DNA from: Fibrobacter sp.
Lineage (GTDB): Bacteria > Fibrobacterota > Fibrobacteria > Fibrobacterales > Fibrobacteraceae
Reading direction: 5' to 3'
Assembly: GCA_017649565.1 (NCBI GenBank)
Contig: JAGCGO010000112.1
Span: forward strand, 1-48,348
Length of the DNA stretch: 48,348 bases
Below the pieces are notes generated by a model. That model was not told the origin of the DNA and ran no database searches. It saw nothing but the letters and a program-made list of their open reading frames with translations. The position numbers were made by a program, and so were the translations under genes. Positions 41,712 through 48,348 of this stretch are shown here, piece after piece (within the stretch, counting starts at the first letter, position 1; each line of letters starts with the position of its first letter).

Positions 41712-41912
41712 CCCTCTCTCAGGAGAGAGAGGGATAAGACAACAATTTCACTTCGTTCTTTAGTCTTCCCTCTCTCAGGAGAGAGAGGGATGGACTGCGC
41801 GGTCACGACGTTCCATTGCAGCCCTACGGGTTCTGGCCTGCGGCCAAAATCTCAAACGGCTGCGCTTCACTTCGTTTCGCAGCCGTTTGTCGAACCCTCT
41901 TCGAGGGTTCGG
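41712..41912. repeat. Hairpin-rich intergenic segment with copies of the tRNA-Ser 3' end
   Basis: Two copies of the perfect palindrome CCCTCTCTC-AGGA-GAGAGAGGG type (41712-41733 and 41768-41789). The 17-mer TCAGGAGAGAGAGGGAT inside each is identical to the 3' end of the tRNA-Ser gene (41963-41979). Then CAAACGGCTGC/GCAGCCGTTTG (41855-41889) and CGAACCCTC-TT-CGAGGGTTCG (41891-41912), which resembles the tRNA T-arm. No coding sequence in 41674-41964. Confidence 0.8.
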
Positions 41913-41923
41913 AGTATCCCTTA

Positions 41924-41965
41924 TGAAACAAAAAGTGGGGCCTTGCGGCTCCACTTTTTGTTTCA
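41924..41965 (-). terminator. Long hairpin at the tRNA-Ser 3' end, probable terminator
   Basis: 15-bp perfect stem TGAAACAAAAAGTGG/CCACTTTTTGTTTCA. On the minus strand the descending arm contains CTTTTTGTTTCA. It begins at the discriminator base of the tRNA, so processing and termination are tightly spaced. Confidence 0.65.
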
Positions 41966-42049
41966 GGAGAGAGAGGGATTCGAACCCTCGGACCTGTGAC
42001 AGTCTCCGGATTTCGAGACCGGCCCAATCGACCACTCTGGCATCTCTCC
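41965..42049 (-). tRNA. tRNA-Ser (CGA)
   Basis: 85-nt class II tRNA on the minus strand with a long variable arm. Acceptor GGAGAGA/TCTCTCC is fully paired, the anticodon loop is CTCGAAA (anticodon CGA), the variable arm is about GAGACTGTCACAGGTC, and the T-arm is GAGGG-TTCGAAT-CCCTC. The base at position 73 is U, whereas bacterial serine tRNAs nearly always have G. CCA is not encoded. The pair 31-39 is U/U. Confidence 0.93.
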
Positions 42050-42107
42050 GAGGTTCGCACAATGTAGAAAAAAAACATCCCTTTGTCTATCCCCCTAACA
42101 AAAACCC

Positions 42108-42303
42108 TTTGATTCCGTTTTTTTATTTCTACATTTGGCCTCAAATCCAATAAAATCGGATCCAAAAAGACTTCAGGTTTATAAGCGCGAGTGCGCTTCG
42201 GGGCTTTTCTAGGTTCTTTTTCCCGAAACTTTCAGGAATTTTCGAACCTTTTGATAGTGCGGCATGGGCCGCAGATGAAGTTTACGGGTCCTGAAGGTGC
42301 ATT
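42108..42303 (+). promoter_or_regulatory. Promoter and long structured 5' leader of the DEAD-box helicase gene
   Basis: TTTGAT (42108-42113), 16 bp, then TACATT (42130-42135) followed by TGG gives a promoter and a leader of about 160 nt. The leader contains AAGCGC-GAGT-GCGCTT (42183-42198), AGGTTC/GAACCT (42211-42216 with 42244-42249) and GCGGC-ATGG-GCCGC (42259-42272). The ribosome binding region CCTGAAGG (42290-42297) can pair with CTTTCAGG (42229-42236) or with CTTCAGG (42171-42177). Confidence 0.6.
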
Positions 42304-44652
42304 ATGACGACGAATACCGAAGAACGTATTCCTGAAGAATCTATTGACCCCAAATCCAAAATCGCTCGCGAGGCCAACGCCTTTCTGGACGCAATTGCCG
42401 GCGGTGCCGACGAGGACGAGGCTGACGAAGCCGCTTTCCTCGCACTGAACCCGAACGGTGTCGTCGTGGACGAAGAAGGCGACGTGCTCAAGAAGGGGGC
42501 AAAATCCGCCATCGAAGTCGGCGAAAAGGTCGAATTCGAAGAAGGCGAAGTCGAACAGCCCGAAGAAGACGACAGCGACGAAGACTACGCAGAATCCAAG
42601 AAGGACTGCGCCGAGCAGCCTGTAGAGCAGGAAACGCCCGAGCAAGACAACACGGCTGCCGAAGAACCCATAAACGAAGAACCGGCTGAAGAATCCGATT
42701 CTGACGACGATCTGGGCGACGAAGCCCTCGTGACCTTCGAAGACCTCGGACTTGCGGACGAAGTTCTTGAAGCCATCAAGGCCCTAAACTACGAGACTCC
42801 CTCCCCCATCCAGGCGAAGGCGATCCCGGCACTTTTGCAGGGAGCAAACCTGCTCGGCACGGCACAGACCGGCACCGGAAAGACAGCAGCATTCTCGCTC
42901 CCGCTGCTTTCAAGGCTCAGTTTCAACGGGCACGAGACCTCGATGCTCGTACTCACCCCGACCCGCGAACTCGCTATCCAGGTGGCCGAAGCTATCCAGC
43001 AGTACGCGGTCAAGATGCCGAAGGTCCACGTGGTCCCCGTCTACGGTGGGCAGGATATCGCCGTGCAGCTCCGCGCCCTCAAGCGCCAGGCGAACATCGT
43101 AGTCGCCACCCCGGGCCGCCTCATTGACCATATCAAGCGCGGTTCCATCGTGCTTTCGGGCGTGAAGGCCATCGTGCTCGACGAGGCCGACGAAATGCTC
43201 GACATGGGATTCATGGAAGACGTGGAGACCATTCTCAAGGAAATCCCCAACGACGCCCAGCGTGCGCTCTTCAGCGCCACCATGCCCAAGGAAGTCAAGA
43301 AGATTATCGACCAGCACCTGGGCGAATACGAAGAAGCCCGCATCGAAGGCAAGACGACCACCGTCGAGAACATCCGCCAGCGCTACCTGCTGGTGAAAAA
43401 CGAACACAAGCTCGAAGCGCTCGCCCGCGTGCTCGAAGGCGAAGACTTTGACGGCGTGCTGATTTTCGTGCGCACCAAGCAGAACACCACCGAACTTGCC
43501 GAAAAACTCGAAAGCCGCGGATTCAACGTGGCTCCGCTGAATGGCGACCTCGCCCAGTCCATGCGCGAACGCACCATCAACCGCCTCAAGATGGGCAAGC
43601 TCGATATTGTCGTCGCGACCGACGTGGCCGCCCGCGGCATCGACGTGGACCGCATCACGCACGTGGTGAACTACGACATTCCCTTTGACACGGAATCCTA
43701 CGTGCACCGCATCGGGCGCACGGGCCGCGCAGGCCGCAGCGGAAACGCCATTCTCTTCATCACGCCGCGCGAAAAGAAGATGCTCAAGATTATCGAGAAG
43801 GCGACTCGCCAGCCCATCGAAGCGATGGAAACACCCACGGCAGACGTCATCAGCGCAAAGCGCGTCAATGCGTTCAAGGAAAAGATCAAGAGCGTCCTCA
43901 GCTACGGCGAACTCGACAAGTTCAAGGAACTCGTGCGGAGCATGGTCGCGGACGGCTGCAACATGGAAAACGGATTCGCTCTCGAAGACGGTTCCGTGCG
44001 CGAGATTACTGCAGAAGATGTCGCCGCGGCCGTCATCAAGGTCTGGCAGAAAAAGCAGCCGCTCTTCCCGGAACTCAAGCCGCTCGACGCCCCGCGCGAA
44101 CGCGGTGGCCGCGATAGAGGCGACAGGGGCGACAACTTCGGGCTCGACCGCGAAGAAAAGAGCCGCCTCCGCAAGGAACGCAAAGAAGGCACCAACGGTG
44201 TCGAGGAAGGCTACCTGCGCTATTACCTGGGTGTCGGCCGCAAAGACCACGTGACCCCCAAGGACATCGTGGGCGCCATCGCCGGCGAAGGCAATATCAG
44301 CAGCAGCAATATCGGGCGCATCAAGCTGTTCGACAAGTTCAGCACGGTGGAGCTCCCCGAGACCATGCCGCAGGAAGTCCTCGACATTCTGTCGGGAATG
44401 ACCATCCGCGGAAACGAAGCCCGCTTCCGCCTGATGACCGACGAGCCGCCCAGCGGCCCCGCGCCGGGCACAAGGCCCCGCGCCAGCCGCAGTTTCCATC
44501 GCGACGGCGAACGCCGTGGCCGCAAGTTCGACGGGGACAAGCCTTTCGAAAACCGCAAGGCCCGCCGCGAAAAGGCGTTCGGTGACAAAAAATTCGGTGA
44601 TAAAAGAGGTGACAAGCCTTTCCGCAAAACACGCCGCTTCGGAAGAGTGTAA
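42304..44652 (+). CDS. deaD: DEAD-box ATP-dependent RNA helicase, DeaD/CsdA type
   Basis: 782 residues. A long acidic N-terminal extension (about 1-140, rich in EEDE) precedes the helicase core: Q motif FEDLGLADEVLEAIKALNYETPSPIQ, Walker A AQTGTGKT, PTRELA, DEAD at LDEADEMLDMGF, SAT, then VATDVAARGIDVDRI and HRIGRTGRAGRSG. A DbpA-type RNA-binding domain (YLRYYLGVGRKDHVTPKDIVGAIAGEG) and a basic Arg/Gly tail follow. It unwinds structured RNA in ribosome assembly and mRNA turnover, often at low temperature. The ATG has GAAGG about 8 nt upstream. The long leader hints at post-transcriptional control. Confidence 0.95.
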   Translation: MTTNTEERIPEESIDPKSKIAREANAFLDAIAGGADEDEADEAAFLALNPNGVVVDEEGDVLKKGAKSAIEVGEKVEFEEGEVEQPEEDDSDEDYAESKKDCAEQPVEQETPEQDNTAAEEPINEEPAEESDSDDDLGDEALVTFEDLGLADEVLEAIKALNYETPSPIQAKAIPALLQGANLLGTAQTGTGKTAAFSLPLLSRLSFNGHETSMLVLTPTRELAIQVAEAIQQYAVKMPKVHVVPVYGGQDIAVQLRALKRQANIVVATPGRLIDHIKRGSIVLSGVKAIVLDEADEMLDMGFMEDVETILKEIPNDAQRALFSATMPKEVKKIIDQHLGEYEEARIEGKTTTVENIRQRYLLVKNEHKLEALARVLEGEDFDGVLIFVRTKQNTTELAEKLESRGFNVAPLNGDLAQSMRERTINRLKMGKLDIVVATDVAARGIDVDRITHVVNYDIPFDTESYVHRIGRTGRAGRSGNAILFITPREKKMLKIIEKATRQPIEAMETPTADVISAKRVNAFKEKIKSVLSYGELDKFKELVRSMVADGCNMENGFALEDGSVREITAEDVAAAVIKVWQKKQPLFPELKPLDAPRERGGRDRGDRGDNFGLDREEKSRLRKERKEGTNGVEEGYLRYYLGVGRKDHVTPKDIVGAIAGEGNISSSNIGRIKLFDKFSTVELPETMPQEVLDILSGMTIRGNEARFRLMTDEPPSGPAPGTRPRASRSFHRDGERRGRKFDGDKPFENRKARREKAFGDKKFGDKRGDKPFRKTRRFGRV

Positions 44653-44662
44653 TTTTGTAAAG

Positions 44663-46207
44663 ATGCGTCACATGGCTGTTTGTTTGCGATTTTTCATAGT
44701 ATGCTTCCTACTCGTTTGCAGTTGTAGCAATTCGACCATTCTTGATAGCAAGGATGATTCCAGCATAGCCGATCCAGACAAGCAGTCCACCGACATCCTG
44801 CCCATCGACACTGTAGCCGCCGACTCACAAGTCAATACCGTTGACACCGTAGCTGCCGACTCACAAGTCAATACCGTTGACACCGTAGTTGCCGACTCAC
44901 AAGCCAGCACCGTTGACACCGTAGCTGCCGACTCACAAGTCAACACCGTTGACACCGTCGTTGCCGACTCACAAGTCAACACCGTTGACACCGTCGTTGT
45001 CGATTCACAAACAACAACCAGAGACACGACATCAGGCCTTTCCCTAGATGACACTGAATACCCTTATGCCGGAATTCCAAGAATCGTCATAGAAACAGAG
45101 AACTTCCGCGCAATAGAAGACCGTGAAACGGAGATTCCAGCCAAGCTCCAGATATGGGGAGAAAAAGCGCCCGAAAGCAACGTAATGGATTTGACCATTA
45201 GGGGCAGGGGAAACACCTCCTGGAAAATGCCCCAAAAGAGCTACAAGATCGAATTCGTCAAAAAGCAGGCCTTGCTTGGGATGCCCAAAGATAAAGACTG
45301 GGCCCTCATCTCTAATTATGCAGACAAGACCCTGATGAAAAATTACCTGATGTTACATCTGTCGGCAAAACTAGGAGCATTCTACGCGCCCCGCTGCGAG
45401 TTTGCAGAATTGTACCTGAACAAGGAATACCTGGGCGTTTACCTACTTTCAGAAACCATCAAAGTGGGAACAAACCGGGTAAACATTCCCAAGGACAACA
45501 ATTCATACATTGCAGAAGTTGCGCACAACCACAAACAAAACGATCAAATGGTCTATTCTCAAGCGATCCAAACAAATTCAACAGGAAAACCTATTCATAT
45601 TCACTACCCCAAGAATGCATCGAACGAGACTTTATCAGCAATCAGAGACGACATCGAAGAATTTGAAACGTATCTAACATCGATCAAAGAAAACGAGGAC
45701 AACAACATTGCTCAATGGCTTGACATCAGCGAATGCGTCAAGCATTATTGGGTGCAGGAATTTTCAAAGAACCCAGACGCAGCCGGTTATTCAAGTTTAT
45801 ACATGGTTAGGGTCATGGGTAGTCCAGTCATAATGGGTCCTGTATGGGACTTTGACCTCGCCTTTGGCAGCCATAGCAACGAAAGCAACAACGAACCCGA
45901 AGAATGGATCATTAAAAACGGATACAGGCACTTTTATATTTTTAAGGATTCCATCGCCAAGCAGGCCCGACTCGATTTCTGGAACGAGAACAGGGATATA
46001 ATTGCAAGAACGACAGATGTCGCCGATTCAGTACGCGCATTTCTTCAAGATGCGGCGAAAAACAATTTCAAAAGATGGGACATTCTGAAAAGCACCCAAT
46101 ACGTCTACCACCGTCACACCTACGATACATACGAGGACGCTGTAGATGGCCTAAAAGATTGGATTCGCAAACGAATTCAATGGATTGACGAAAATATCAA
46201 GCAATAG
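44663..46207 (+). CDS. CotH-family (protein-kinase-like fold) lipoprotein with tandem repeats
   Basis: 514 residues from ATG 44663. MRHMAVCLRFFIVCFLLVCSC gives a lipoprotein signal. The open frame upstream overlaps deaD and is not used. Residues about 48-120 are six 12-residue repeats (DTVAADSQVNTV), a probable extended spacer. The CotH domain follows: MDLTIRGRGNTSW, KKSYKIEF-type block (QKSYKIEFVKKQALLGMPKDKDWALISNY), LYLNKEYLGVYLLSE, and GPVWDFDLAFG with the metal-binding DXD. CotH proteins are atypical secreted kinases of spore coats and some fibrolytic bacteria. TAATTT, overlapping the deaD stop, lies 7 nt before the ATG. Confidence 0.88.
   Translation: MRHMAVCLRFFIVCFLLVCSCSNSTILDSKDDSSIADPDKQSTDILPIDTVAADSQVNTVDTVAADSQVNTVDTVVADSQASTVDTVAADSQVNTVDTVVADSQVNTVDTVVVDSQTTTRDTTSGLSLDDTEYPYAGIPRIVIETENFRAIEDRETEIPAKLQIWGEKAPESNVMDLTIRGRGNTSWKMPQKSYKIEFVKKQALLGMPKDKDWALISNYADKTLMKNYLMLHLSAKLGAFYAPRCEFAELYLNKEYLGVYLLSETIKVGTNRVNIPKDNNSYIAEVAHNHKQNDQMVYSQAIQTNSTGKPIHIHYPKNASNETLSAIRDDIEEFETYLTSIKENEDNNIAQWLDISECVKHYWVQEFSKNPDAAGYSSLYMVRVMGSPVIMGPVWDFDLAFGSHSNESNNEPEEWIIKNGYRHFYIFKDSIAKQARLDFWNENRDIIARTTDVADSVRAFLQDAAKNNFKRWDILKSTQYVYHRHTYDTYEDAVDGLKDWIRKRIQWIDENIKQ
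44807..45022 (+). repeat. 36-bp in-frame minisatellite in the CotH-like gene
   Basis: Six consecutive 36-bp units beginning GACACCGTAGCTGCCGACTC. Units 2-5 differ at only a few bases and the last is degenerate. Unit length is a multiple of three, so changes in copy number would lengthen or shorten the lipoprotein stalk without a frameshift. Confidence 0.92.
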
Positions 46208-46228
46208 ATCGCTGCGAAATTAGCACCT

Positions 46229-47500
46229 ATGAAACAAATTGTTAAAAAGACCATCCTCGACAACGGCATCACCATCCTGACCGACTACATGCCGCACGCC
46301 TATTCCGTCGCCGTCGGCGCATGGGTACCGCGCGGGAGCCGCCACGAGGCAAAAGACGAATACGGACTGAGCCACTTTTACGAACACCTGGTATTCGAGG
46401 GAACCGAAAACCGGAGTGCGCTCGAAATCGCACGCGCCATTGAAGACCACGGCGGAAACCTCGAAGCCTACACCACCCGCCAGGAAACCGGCTTTTACGC
46501 GCAAATCGAACGCAACCAGCTTCCGCTTGCCATAGACGTCATCGCGGACATGCTCATGCACCCGCGCATGGACAAGAAGGAGATGGAAAAGGAACGCCGC
46601 GTAATCATCGAGGAAATCCACAGCTACGATGACATTCCCGAAGAAATCGTGGGCGATGTATTCAACGCCATCCACTTCAAGGGCTGCGGCATCGCGCATT
46701 CCATCACCGGAAACGTCAAGCAAGTCAAGGCGCTCACGCACCGCCAGATGCTCAAGTACACGGAACAGGTAATCAACGAAATCCCGCTGCTGATATGCGC
46801 CGCAGGCCGCATTGACCACAACACCCTTGTAGAACTTTGTTCTGAAAAATTCAAACAAAAGAAAACAAACGGAAAAATCCCCGCCGACACCTACAAGGCA
46901 AACAACAGCGTCAAGGTCGTTCAGAAGCAGGACATCGCGCAATCGAACCTTTTCTGGGGATTAAGTTTTGACAGGTCCCTCATGGACGAGCGCAGCCGGT
47001 GCGCCCTCTCGCTTTTCAACGTGGCCATGGGGGCGGGCATGGCATCCCGCCTGTTCCAGAAAATCCGCGAAGACAAGGGACTCGCCTACTCCGTCTACTC
47101 CACCGCCGACATCTACTGCGACTGCGTGGACTGGGGCGTTTCGCTTGCGACCGAGCCGCACCAGCTGCACACGGCGCTCGACCTGTCACTCGCCGAGACG
47201 AGAAGCTTCCTGAAGCACGGGTTCCGGAAGGGCGAGTTCGACCGTACCAAGGCAAACATCCTGGGCGGCATGTACCTGGGCGCAGACAGCCCCGAGAAGC
47301 GCGTCATCCGCATGGCCGAGCAGACACTCCACCTGGGCGACTTCCGCACCATGGACCAGTCCGAGAAGACCATCCAGTCCATGACCGAGGACGAGGTCGT
47401 CGCCACGACGAACAGACTCTTCGACGCGGCAAAATTCTCCGCGGCCGTCATCGAGCCTGCCGGACGCAAGAAGACGGAACTGGCCCCGGACTTCTTCTAA
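46229..47500 (+). CDS. M16-family zinc metallopeptidase
   Basis: 423 residues with no signal peptide. The inverted zinc motif HXXEH is present (LSHFYEHLVFEGT, where the usual residue is Leu instead of Tyr), with the distal Glu in RRVIIEEIHSYDDIPEE. The C-terminal half (RCALSLFNVAMGAGMASRLFQKIREDKGLAYSVYS) contains the conserved R/Y substrate-binding element. The protein matches mitochondrial processing peptidase-like bacterial enzymes such as YmxG/PqqL. Its substrate is probably a short peptide. GAAATT lies 7 nt before the ATG. No ribosome binding site. It is 21 bp after the CotH-like gene. Confidence 0.9.
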   Translation: MKQIVKKTILDNGITILTDYMPHAYSVAVGAWVPRGSRHEAKDEYGLSHFYEHLVFEGTENRSALEIARAIEDHGGNLEAYTTRQETGFYAQIERNQLPLAIDVIADMLMHPRMDKKEMEKERRVIIEEIHSYDDIPEEIVGDVFNAIHFKGCGIAHSITGNVKQVKALTHRQMLKYTEQVINEIPLLICAAGRIDHNTLVELCSEKFKQKKTNGKIPADTYKANNSVKVVQKQDIAQSNLFWGLSFDRSLMDERSRCALSLFNVAMGAGMASRLFQKIREDKGLAYSVYSTADIYCDCVDWGVSLATEPHQLHTALDLSLAETRSFLKHGFRKGEFDRTKANILGGMYLGADSPEKRVIRMAEQTLHLGDFRTMDQSEKTIQSMTEDEVVATTNRLFDAAKFSAAVIEPAGRKKTELAPDFF

Positions 47501-47548
47501 CCGGCATCCTAGGTCGGCAGACCGGCCTCCATTCATGACAGAGCATAC

Positions 47549-47574
47549 AAAAAGCACCCTGCAGTGCAGGGTGC
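47549..47574 (-). terminator. Terminator of the infC-rpmI-rplT operon
   Basis: GCACCCTGCA/TGCAGGGTGC perfect stem, followed on the minus strand by TTTTTGT. It lies about 50 nt after the rplT stop. Confidence 0.85.
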
Positions 47575-47625
47575 AATTTCTCGCGTTTAAGATGCAGTTA
47601 CAGCTAACCTGAACTTTCGTCCAAA

Positions 47626-47976
47626 TTAGGCAGCCTTCACAACTTCCACGACCTTGGCGAAAGCCTCGGGGTCGGCGACGGCCATATCGGCGAGAACCTT
47701 GCGGTTCATCTTGATACCAGCCTTGGAGAGCTTGTAAATGAACTGGCTGTAGCTGATGCCGAATTCACGAACAGCGGCATTGAGGCGGACAATCCACAGA
47801 GAGCGGAAGTCACCCTTCTTGTCGCGGCGGTGAGCGTAGGCATACTGACCGGCGTGGGCTACGGCGTCAATGGCAAGGCGAAGGTTCGACTTGCGACGGC
47901 CATAGAAACCCTTGGCGGCCTTGAGGATTTTTTTGCGGCGTTCGCGGGAAGGAACTCTAGTTTTAGCGCGTGGCAT
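47626..47976 (-). CDS. rplT: 50S ribosomal protein L20
   Basis: 116 residues. [35 protein letters not shown] and [31 protein letters not shown] are standard L20 sequence. It binds 23S rRNA early in large-subunit assembly and in other bacteria represses its own operon. AAGGAG precedes ATG 47976. It lies 11 bp after rpmI. Confidence 0.98.
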   Translation of the reverse strand: MPRAKTRVPSRERRKKILKAAKGFYGRRKSNLRLAIDAVAHAGQYAYAHRRDKKGDFRSLWIVRLNAAVREFGISYSQFIYKLSKAGIKMNRKVLADMAVADPEAFAKVVEVVKAA

Positions 47977-47987
47977 TCTTACACTCC

Positions 47988-48185
47988 TTATGCTTGGACA
48001 AGCAGACGCTTGACGTGGAACATGTCGACCTTCTTGACGAGGGCACCCTTACGGAGGGTACGCTTACGCTTGGTGGTCATCTTGGCAAGAATGTGGCGCA
48101 TACCAGCGCGCTTGAACTTGACGTGGCCGGAACCCGTCACGCGGAAGCGCTTCTTAGCACCGCTATGTGTTTTCATCTTAGGCAT
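47988..48185 (-). CDS. rpmI: 50S ribosomal protein L35
   Basis: 65 residues. [35 protein letters not shown] matches L35 throughout, with the usual very basic composition. GAGGT precedes ATG 48185. Middle gene of the conserved infC-rpmI-rplT operon. Confidence 0.98.
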   Translation of the reverse strand: MPKMKTHSGAKKRFRVTGSGHVKFKRAGMRHILAKMTTKRKRTLRKGALVKKVDMFHVKRLLVQA

Positions 48186-48202
48186 TTTTACCTCTTCGGT
48201 TA

Positions 48203-48348
48203 TTAAGTTGAAGCCTCACCTGCTGCCTTTGGCTCGGTTACGGGCTTTGGTGCCTGGTCCTGCTTTTTGGCGGAACCCGCACCACGTTTAGGACCGTAGA
48301 TAGAAAGCATCGTGTTGCCTTCCACCCGCGAATCCATTTCCAAATCGC
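48203..48348 (-). CDS. infC: Translation initiation factor IF-3, C-terminal end (gene runs out of the window)
   Basis: The minus-strand frame from the window edge reads DLEMDSRVEGNTMLSIYGPK and then a Gly/Ala/Lys/Pro-rich tail, ending in TAA at 48205-48203. RVEGNTMLSIYGPK corresponds to the conserved EGR-M-L-P end of the IF-3 C-domain. The extra tail of about 28 residues is a lineage extension. IF-3 binds the 30S subunit and controls start-codon fidelity. Position before rpmI confirms the call. Confidence 0.9.
   Translation of the reverse strand, partial: DLEMDSRVEGNTMLSIYGPKRGAGSAKKQDQAPKPVTEPKAAGEAST

Noticed and set aside
42910..44499. Long open frame on the minus strand opposite deaD
   Set aside because: Antisense shadow with no recognisable domain. 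The sense strand is a canonical DEAD-box helicase.

Overview
The window is a gene-dense chromosomal segment of a Gram-negative bacterium, most likely a member of the Fibrobacteres (Fibrobacter). This is an inference from several things together: many lipoproteins with short lipoboxes, a fused SecDF, a short Bacteroidetes-like sigma-70 factor without region 1.1, lipid A/KDO and MlaE-type envelope genes, CotH-like and tandem propeller lipoproteins, intracellular alpha-glucan enzymes, and promoters of the form TTGACN-(16-17)-TATATTTG. No tRNA gene encodes its CCA end. No rRNA, CRISPR array, classical insertion sequence or replication origin was seen.

Layout. 1-1.1 kb: 3' end of valS. 1.2-5.1 kb: four lipoprotein genes, including a tandem duplicated propeller-type pair. 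5.2-9.6 kb: SWIM/SNF2 helicase and endonuclease III. 9.6-14.2 kb: a three-gene minus-strand operon for exported proteins (esterase-like hydrolase, beta-sandwich protein, outer-membrane-like lipoprotein). 14.5-16.7 kb: a LytS-type histidine kinase and the sigma factor. 16.8-22.7 kb: Ctp protease, MlaE permease, DciA-like protein, gyrB and a polyprenyl diphosphate synthase. 22.7-26.5 kb: CorA and SecDF. 26.7-30.1 kb: GH13 amylase-like enzyme and malQ. 30.2-33.3 kb: small Cys-rich protein, AT-hook protein, AlkD-like protein, tRNA-Cys, DUF374 acyltransferase-like protein and a DEDDh exonuclease. 33.5-38.1 kb: minus-strand rpmB, then ispH, waaA, an isoprenylcysteine-methyltransferase-like gene and an ABC exporter. 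38.2-42.0 kb: an AT-rich accessory island between tRNA-Glu and tRNA-Ser. 42.1-48.3 kb: DEAD-box helicase, CotH-like lipoprotein, M16 peptidase, then rplT, rpmI and infC.

The accessory island is the most unusual part. It is a modular array. Three copies of a roughly 52-bp palindromic, promoter-like element each precede a different small lipoprotein gene. The first lipoprotein gene is followed by a 19-bp repeat and a full Rpn-type PD-(D/E)XK nuclease gene. The second is followed by the same 19-bp repeat and only the nuclease's C-terminal domain, and the third by nothing. At its right edge, pieces of the tRNA-Ser 3' end recur as 17-bp direct repeats.

Two genome-wide habits also show. Many genes carry a -10-like hexamer 6 to 8 nt before the start codon, which suggests leaderless mRNAs, while genes inside operons use clear Shine-Dalgarno sequences and ATGA or TGATG overlaps. 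Degenerate low-complexity repeats fill several intergenic gaps, and one copy appears to have entered the SNF2 coding sequence in frame.
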